Origin: Prado023 sp964638055
GTDB lineage: Bacteria; Actinomycetota; Actinomycetes; S36-B12; CAIYMF01
Direction: 5' to 3'
DNA: 39,317 nt
Assembly (NCBI GenBank): GCA_964638055.1
Contig: CAZWXF010000011.1
Coordinates: 1 to 39,317, forward strand
This document shows positions 35,053 to 39,317 of this stretch, in pieces. The notes under the pieces were generated by a model that ran no database searches, was not told where the DNA came from, and saw only the letters and a program-made list of their open reading frames with translations. The position numbers and the translations under genes were made by a program. Each line of letters begins with the position of its first letter. Positions within the stretch are counted from its first letter, which is position 1.

Positions 35053-36359
35053 CAGCGACCTCCTGTCCCCGGCGGGCCGGCGGTGCCGAAGTACCGCTGC
35101 GCCGACCGGATCCCGGCGACGAGGGCATCGACCTCGTCGGGCTGGTTGTAGAGGGCGAAGCTGGCCCGGGTCGTCGCCGGGACGCCGAAGCGCCGGCAGG
35201 TCGGCCAGGCGCAGTGGTGACCCACCCGGACGGCCACGCCCTGGTCGTCGAGCACCTGGCCCACATCGTGCGGGTGGATGCCCTCGACGGTGAACGAGAC
35301 CGCCCCACCTCGCTCGACGGCGTCGGCGGGCCCGATGATGCGCACGCCCGGCATGTCGCGCAGCGCGTCCAGGGCCAGAGCGGTCAGCTCATGCTCGTGC
35401 GCCGCGACGGCCGGCATCCCCACCTTGTCCAGGTAGCGCACCGCCTCGGCGAGGGCGACCGCCTGGGCGACGTTCATCGTGCCGGCCTCGAACCGCTGCG
35501 GTGGGTCGGCGAACGTCGTGCGCTCCATCGTGACCGTGCGGATCATCGACCCACCGGTCAGGAACGGGGGCATGGCCGAGAGCACCTCGGGGCGTCCCCA
35601 CAGGCAGCCGATGCCGGTCGGGCCCAGCATCTTGTGCCCGGAGAAGGCCAGGAGATCCACGTCGAGGGTCGAGACGTCGACCGGGAGGTGGGGCACGGAC
35701 TGGCAGGCGTCGAGGACGACGAGCGCCCCCACGGCCCGCGCCCGCGCGGCGACGGCCGCGACCGGGTTGACCGTGCCGAGCAGGTTCGACTGGTGCGTGA
35801 ACGAGACCACACGGGTCCGCTCGGTGATGACCCGGTCGAGGTCGGCGAGGTCCAGGCGCCCTTCGTCGGTCAGGCCGATCCAGCGCAGGGTCACGCCGGT
35901 CTTGTCCCGGAGCTCCTGCCAGGGCACGAGGTTGGCGTGGTGCTCCATCTCGGTGACCACGATCTCGTCGCCGGGCCGCAGGACGAACCGGTTCCAGCCC
36001 TCCTCGAGGGCGACGCCGTGCGAGGCCTTCGCGGTCGCCGAGGCGAAGGCGTTGGCCACCAGGTTCAGGGCCTCGGTCGCGTTTCGGGTGAAGACCAGCT
36101 CGTCGGCGCTCGCCCCGATGAAGCCGGCGACCGTCGAACGGGCCGATTCGAAGGCCTCGGTCGCCTGCTCGGCCAGGAAATGGGCACCTCGATGGACCCC
36201 GGCGTTGATCGTCTCGTAGAAGGCGCGCTCCGCGTCCAGGACCGCGACCGGCTTCTGCGACGTGGCGGCCGAGTCCAGGTACACCAGTGGCCGCCCGCCG
36301 CGCACCGTCCGCGCCAGGATCGGGAAGTCCGCCCGCAGGGCGGGATCGAGCAGGGTCAC
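35052..36359 (-). CDS. sufS: Cysteine desulfurase SufS
   Basis: A 435-residue PLP enzyme that frees sulfur from cysteine as a persulfide. The start has VYLDSAATSQKP, the PLP lysine is Lys243 in FSGHKMLGPTG and the persulfide-carrying Cys383 is in RVGHHCAWPTC. An additional Cys388 lies in the same loop. A longer-than-usual loop at about residues 105-125 (FASATAKASHGVALEEGWNR) is the only oddity. The GTG at 36359 overlaps the SufC stop (GTGA), fixing the start. It works with SufU in the cytoplasm. Confidence 0.97.
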   Translation of the reverse strand: MTLLDPALRADFPILARTVRGGRPLVYLDSAATSQKPVAVLDAERAFYETINAGVHRGAHFLAEQATEAFESARSTVAGFIGASADELVFTRNATEALNLVANAFASATAKASHGVALEEGWNRFVLRPGDEIVVTEMEHHANLVPWQELRDKTGVTLRWIGLTDEGRLDLADLDRVITERTRVVSFTHQSNLLGTVNPVAAVAARARAVGALVVLDACQSVPHLPVDVSTLDVDLLAFSGHKMLGPTGIGCLWGRPEVLSAMPPFLTGGSMIRTVTMERTTFADPPQRFEAGTMNVAQAVALAEAVRYLDKVGMPAVAAHEHELTALALDALRDMPGVRIIGPADAVERGGAVSFTVEGIHPHDVGQVLDDQGVAVRVGHHCAWPTCRRFGVPATTRASFALYNQPDEVDALVAGIRSAQRYFGTAGPPGTGGR

Positions 36360-37129
36360 GGCGCCGCCGCCACCTGCCCGGCGGTCGTGTAGCCGACGTA
36401 GCCGTCCGCCTCGATCTGGTCGGCGAGCTCCGGCCCGCCCTCGGCCACGATCCGGCCGTCCACGAAGACGTGCACGAAGTCCGGGCGCACGTAGCGCAGG
36501 ATGCGCGTGAAGTGAGTGATCAGCAGCACGCCCGTGCCGCCGCTCGAGCGGACCCGGTTGATCCCCTCGGAGACCACGCGCAGCGCGTCGACGTCCAGCC
36601 CGGAGTCGGTCTCGTCGAGGACCGCGAACTGCGGTGAAAGCAGCTCGAGCTGCAGGATCTCGCTGCGCTTGCGCTCGCCGCCGGAGAACCCCTCGTTGAC
36701 GTTGCGCTGGGCGAACGACTGCGGGATGGCCAGGCGGTCCATGGCCGTGCGCATCTCGGCCAGCCACGTGCGCAGCTTGGGGGCCTCACCGCGGATCGCG
36801 GTGGCCGAGGTCCGCAGGAAGTTGGAGACCGAGACCCCGGGGACCTCGACGGGGTGCTGCATCGCCAGGAACAGCCCGGCCCGGGCGCGCTCGTCCACCT
36901 TCAGGGCCAGCAGGTCCACCCCGTCCAGGGTCACCGTGCCCGCTGTGATCGTGTACTTGGGGTGCCCGGCGATCGCGTAGGCCAAAGTGGACTTGCCCGA
37001 GCCGTTGGGCCCCATCAGGGCGTGCGTCTCGCCGGCCCGGACGGTCAGGTTCACCCCGCGCAGGATCTCCTTCGTGCCGCCTTCGACCTCCACGGTCACG
37101 TGCAGATCGCGGATCTCAAGGGTTGACAT
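36356..37129 (-). CDS. sufC: Fe-S assembly ATPase SufC
   Basis: A 257-residue ABC-type ATPase without a membrane partner. It binds SufB and SufD and drives the shape change that exposes the cluster-building site. It has Walker A LMGPNGSGKSTLAYAI, the Q-loop LAMQHPVEVPGVSVSNFLR, signature GFSGGERKRSEILQL, Walker B FAVLDETDSGLDVDA and the switch histidine in LLITHFTRIL, all typical of SufC. The ATG at 37129 (MSTLEIRDLHV) lies 14 bp inside the end of the Rieske gene. Confidence 0.97.
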   Translation of the reverse strand: MSTLEIRDLHVTVEVEGGTKEILRGVNLTVRAGETHALMGPNGSGKSTLAYAIAGHPKYTITAGTVTLDGVDLLALKVDERARAGLFLAMQHPVEVPGVSVSNFLRTSATAIRGEAPKLRTWLAEMRTAMDRLAIPQSFAQRNVNEGFSGGERKRSEILQLELLSPQFAVLDETDSGLDVDALRVVSEGINRVRSSGGTGVLLITHFTRILRYVRPDFVHVFVDGRIVAEGGPELADQIEADGYVGYTTAGQVAAAP

Positions 37130-37457
37130 TCGATGACTCCAGTTCGTCGAGGTGGATCGGGACGCCGATGAGGACGGTGTCGCCCTCGATGCTGACGGGG
37201 TAGGTGGCAATGGGATAAACAGCCGGCGGGCCGCTGGGGTTCCCGGTTCGCAGGTCGAACCGCGATCCGTGCAGCCAGCACTCGAGGGTGCAGCCGTCGA
37301 CCTCGCCCTCGGAGAGCGAGACGTCGGCGTGCGAGCAGATGTCCGACACGGCGAACCACTGGCCCTCGGTGTGCACGACGGCGATGGGGGTGCCGCCCAG
37401 CACGACGCGATGTGCGGTGCCCTCGGGCACGTCCGCGACGGTGCAGGCCGGGGTCAC
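37116..37457 (-). CDS. Rieske [2Fe-2S] ferredoxin in the suf operon
   Basis: A 113-residue soluble Rieske protein. The cluster ligands are Cys41 and His43 (ICSHAD) and Cys60 and His63 (LECWLHGS), with GTPIAVVHTEGQWFAVSD before them. It could supply electrons for cluster assembly or act as a first acceptor; the partner is unknown. It starts with GTG 37457 inside the SufD stop (GTGA) and overlaps sufC by 14 bp, so it is an integral part of the operon. Many actinobacteria have it here, but M. tuberculosis lacks it. Confidence 0.93.
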   Translation of the reverse strand: MTPACTVADVPEGTAHRVVLGGTPIAVVHTEGQWFAVSDICSHADVSLSEGEVDGCTLECWLHGSRFDLRTGNPSGPPAVYPIATYPVSIEGDTVLIGVPIHLDELESSNVNP

Positions 37458-38692
37458 GGGTGCTCCTCCCGGCTCAGGTCGATCCCCGCGGACGAGCCCA
37501 CCACGGACAAGTCCTCGGTCTCGGCGAAGTCGTAGCGGGAGTCCACGGCGCCGAGCTCGGCGTCGACGGCCTCCAGCAGCCGCGCGGCGACCTCGGGCAC
37601 GCCGATCCGGTTGATGGCGTCGGCGAAGAAGCCGCGCACGACCAGGCGCCGCGCGATCGCCTCCGGGACGCCCCGGCTCATCAGGTAGAACAGCTGCTCG
37701 TCGTCGAAGCGGCCGGTGGCCGAGGCGTGCCCGGCCCCCTCGATCTGGCCGGTCTCGATCTCCAGGTTCGGCACCGAGTCCGCCCGCGCGCCTTTGGTGA
37801 GCACGAGGTTCCGGTTGAGCTCGAAGGTCTTGGTGCCCCGTGCGGCCGCACGGATCAGCACGTCGCCGATCCACACGCTGTGCGCCGACTCCCCCTGAAG
37901 CGCGCCCTTGTAGATCGCGTCACTGCGGCAGTTCGGCACGCTGTGGTCGACGAAGAGCCGGTGCTCCAGGTGCTGGCCTGAGTCGGCGAAGTAGACGCCG
38001 ACGAGCTCGGCGTCGCCGCCGGGCGCGGAGAAGCCGACCGACGGGACCAGCCGCACGACCGAGCCACCGAGGGTGACCACGACGCTGCGGAAGTGCGCGT
38101 CCGCGCCGAGCTGCGCGTGCTGCTGACCCATGTGGACCGCGTCGTCGTCCCACTGCTGGACGCTGACGAACGTCAGGCGCGCCCCCGCACCGACCGCGAG
38201 CTCGACGTTCGCCGCCGCCACCGCGCTGCCCGTGTGCTCCAGGATGACGGTCGCCGAGGAGTTGGCGCCGAGGCTGACCAGCACGTGCCCGTGCTGGGTC
38301 CCTCCGGTGCCGGTCAGTCGGACGGTCGTCGCGCCGTCGGCCTCCAGGCCCTCGGGCACGTCGACGACGACGGCCCTGCGCGTGCCGGTGAAGCCCACGG
38401 CAGCCACCCGGTCTGTCGGCGTGTGCACCGAGCCGATCCGGGGGTCGTCGTCGCGCGCGACGAGGGCGACGGACACGCCCGGGGCGGCATCCCACGTCGC
38501 GGCCAGGTCCGTCGCAGGTCCGGCGGTCCCGTTGTGGAGCCCGCCGATGCGGGACAGCGGCGTGAAGCGCCACTCCTCCTCGCGCCCGGTGGGCACGTCG
38601 AAGTCCGCCGGGTCGAAGGACACGATCCGGGGGGCAAGGTCGTGCGCTGGGGCGGCGAGGCTGACCTCACGCTCCTCGATCGCGGCGGTCAT
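37454..38692 (-). CDS. sufD: Fe-S cluster assembly protein SufD
   Basis: A 412-residue scaffold subunit of the SufBC2D complex. It is a parallel beta-helix followed by the C-terminal SUF helical domain: DHSVPNCRSDAIYKGALQG, KTFELNRNLVLTKGARADS, and AGHASATGRFDDEQLFYLMSRG with the histidine equivalent to E. coli SufD His360. The ATG at 38692 shares a base with the sufB stop (TGATG). It has no cluster cysteines like SufB's. It acts in the cytoplasm with SufB and SufC. Confidence 0.95.
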   Translation of the reverse strand: MTAAIEEREVSLAAPAHDLAPRIVSFDPADFDVPTGREEEWRFTPLSRIGGLHNGTAGPATDLAATWDAAPGVSVALVARDDDPRIGSVHTPTDRVAAVGFTGTRRAVVVDVPEGLEADGATTVRLTGTGGTQHGHVLVSLGANSSATVILEHTGSAVAAANVELAVGAGARLTFVSVQQWDDDAVHMGQQHAQLGADAHFRSVVVTLGGSVVRLVPSVGFSAPGGDAELVGVYFADSGQHLEHRLFVDHSVPNCRSDAIYKGALQGESAHSVWIGDVLIRAAARGTKTFELNRNLVLTKGARADSVPNLEIETGQIEGAGHASATGRFDDEQLFYLMSRGVPEAIARRLVVRGFFADAINRIGVPEVAARLLEAVDAELGAVDSRYDFAETEDLSVVGSSAGIDLSREEHP

Positions 38693-39317
38693 CAGCCGAC
38701 GGCTCCTTCCATCTGCAGCTCGATCAGTCGGTTCAGCTCGAGGGCGTACTCCATGGGCAGCTCACGGGCGATCGGCTCGACGAAGCCGCGCACGATCATC
38801 GCCATGGCCTCCTCCTCGGTCATCCCGCGGCTCATCAGGTAGAACAGCTGGTCCTCGCTGACACGGCTGACCGTGGCCTCGTGACCCATCGCCACGTCGT
38901 CGACGCGCACGTCGACGTACGGGTAGGTGTCCGACCGGGAGATGTCGTCGACCAGCAGCGCGTCACAGCGAACTGTCGACTTGGAGTTGTGCGCCTGCTC
39001 CAGAACCTGGACCAGGCCGCGGTACGAGGTCCGCCCGCCGCCGCGCGCGACGGACTTGCTCACGATCGCCGAGGACGTGTTCGGCGCGACGTGCACCATC
39101 TTCGACCCGGCGTCCTGGTGCTGACCCTCGCCGGCGAACGCGATGGACAGGGTCTCGCCCTTCGCGTGCTCGCCCATCAGCCAGACGGCCGGGTACTTCA
39201 TGGTGACCTTCGAGCCGATGTTGCCGTCGATCCACTCCATCGTGGCGCCCTCGTGGGCCACCGCCCGCTTGGTGACCAGGTTGTAGACGTTGTTCGACCA
39301 GTTCTGGATGGTCGTGT
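38692..39317 (-). CDS. sufB: Fe-S cluster assembly protein SufB, C-terminal part (cut by window edge)
   Basis: The last 208 residues of SufB, where the cluster is built. The visible frame reads TIQNWSNNVYNLVTKRAVAH, then MEWIDGNIGSKVTMKYPAVW, the conserved cysteine in STVRCDALLVDD, and GHEATVSRVSEDQLFYLMSRG with the glutamate and histidine shared with other SufB proteins. The 5' part and the operon promoter lie beyond 39317. No intein is present in the visible half; the M. tuberculosis SufB intein position may lie outside the window. Confidence 0.97.
   Translation of the reverse strand, partial: TTIQNWSNNVYNLVTKRAVAHEGATMEWIDGNIGSKVTMKYPAVWLMGEHAKGETLSIAFAGEGQHQDAGSKMVHVAPNTSSAIVSKSVARGGGRTSYRGLVQVLEQAHNSKSTVRCDALLVDDISRSDTYPYVDVRVDDVAMGHEATVSRVSEDQLFYLMSRGMTEEEAMAMIVRGFVEPIARELPMEYALELNRLIELQMEGAVG

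Overview
The window is high-GC DNA from an actinomycete (Actinomycetota), most likely a bacterium related to Micrococcales or Propionibacteriales; I cannot fix the genus. The evidence is the gene content and the gene order. The left third follows the conserved Mycobacterium tuberculosis order Rv2690c-Rv2701c (potassium permease, ceoB, ceoC, DUF3159, OB-fold protein, DUF3710, dut, DUF3093, DUF4193, suhB). The right end matches the M. tuberculosis suf, ABC-F, HTH and crotonase neighbourhood (Rv1461-Rv1473A). SepH (DUF3071), DUF5998 and an Rpf-type domain are actinobacterial hallmarks. GTG starts and 1-4 bp stop/start overlaps are very common.

Layout. 1-398: N-terminus of aconitase. 567-3977: KimA-like potassium permease divergent from two RCK/TrkA proteins. 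4114-7155: minus-strand run of thioesterase, dut, DUF3710, OB-fold protein and DUF3159. 7285-9182: DUF3093, DUF4235, DUF4193 and a gamma carbonic anhydrase. 9205-11165: ferrochelatase and inositol monophosphatase. 11230-12231: sepH. 12343-16967: an N-terminal GNAT protein acetyltransferase (Pat), DUF5998 and an alkaline-phosphatase-fold phosphodiesterase. 17041-19524: parC. 19537-21006: a degraded region with a broken membrane-protein gene, an assembly gap and two doubtful small ORFs. 21007-22278: an unusual fusion of an OpuAC-type substrate-binding protein to an Rpf-like transglycosylase domain. 22985-23878: an aminoglycoside-phosphotransferase-family kinase. 23910-28064: a complete ferric-siderophore ABC importer with an IdeR/DtxR box in front of it. 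28175-30061: an ABC exporter. 30167-33190: crotonase, small HTH protein and ABC-F ATPase. 33293-33649: a small GNAT protein. 34298-39317: the suf iron-sulfur assembly operon (sufB partial, sufD, Rieske, sufC, sufS, sufU, sufT).

Two themes link the genes. Iron is imported by the IdeR-controlled siderophore transporter and used by the suf operon, ferrochelatase and aconitase. Potassium homeostasis is represented by the KimA-like permease with CeoB and CeoC.

Four intergenic sites carry one repeat family built on GGTCTCGAC-NN-GCTCGACC. The three runs of exactly 100 N are scaffold gaps, and two of them are flanked by an exact 55-bp duplication, so they are probably contig overlaps and not missing sequence. 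The observation most worth follow-up is the substrate-binding-protein/Rpf fusion.
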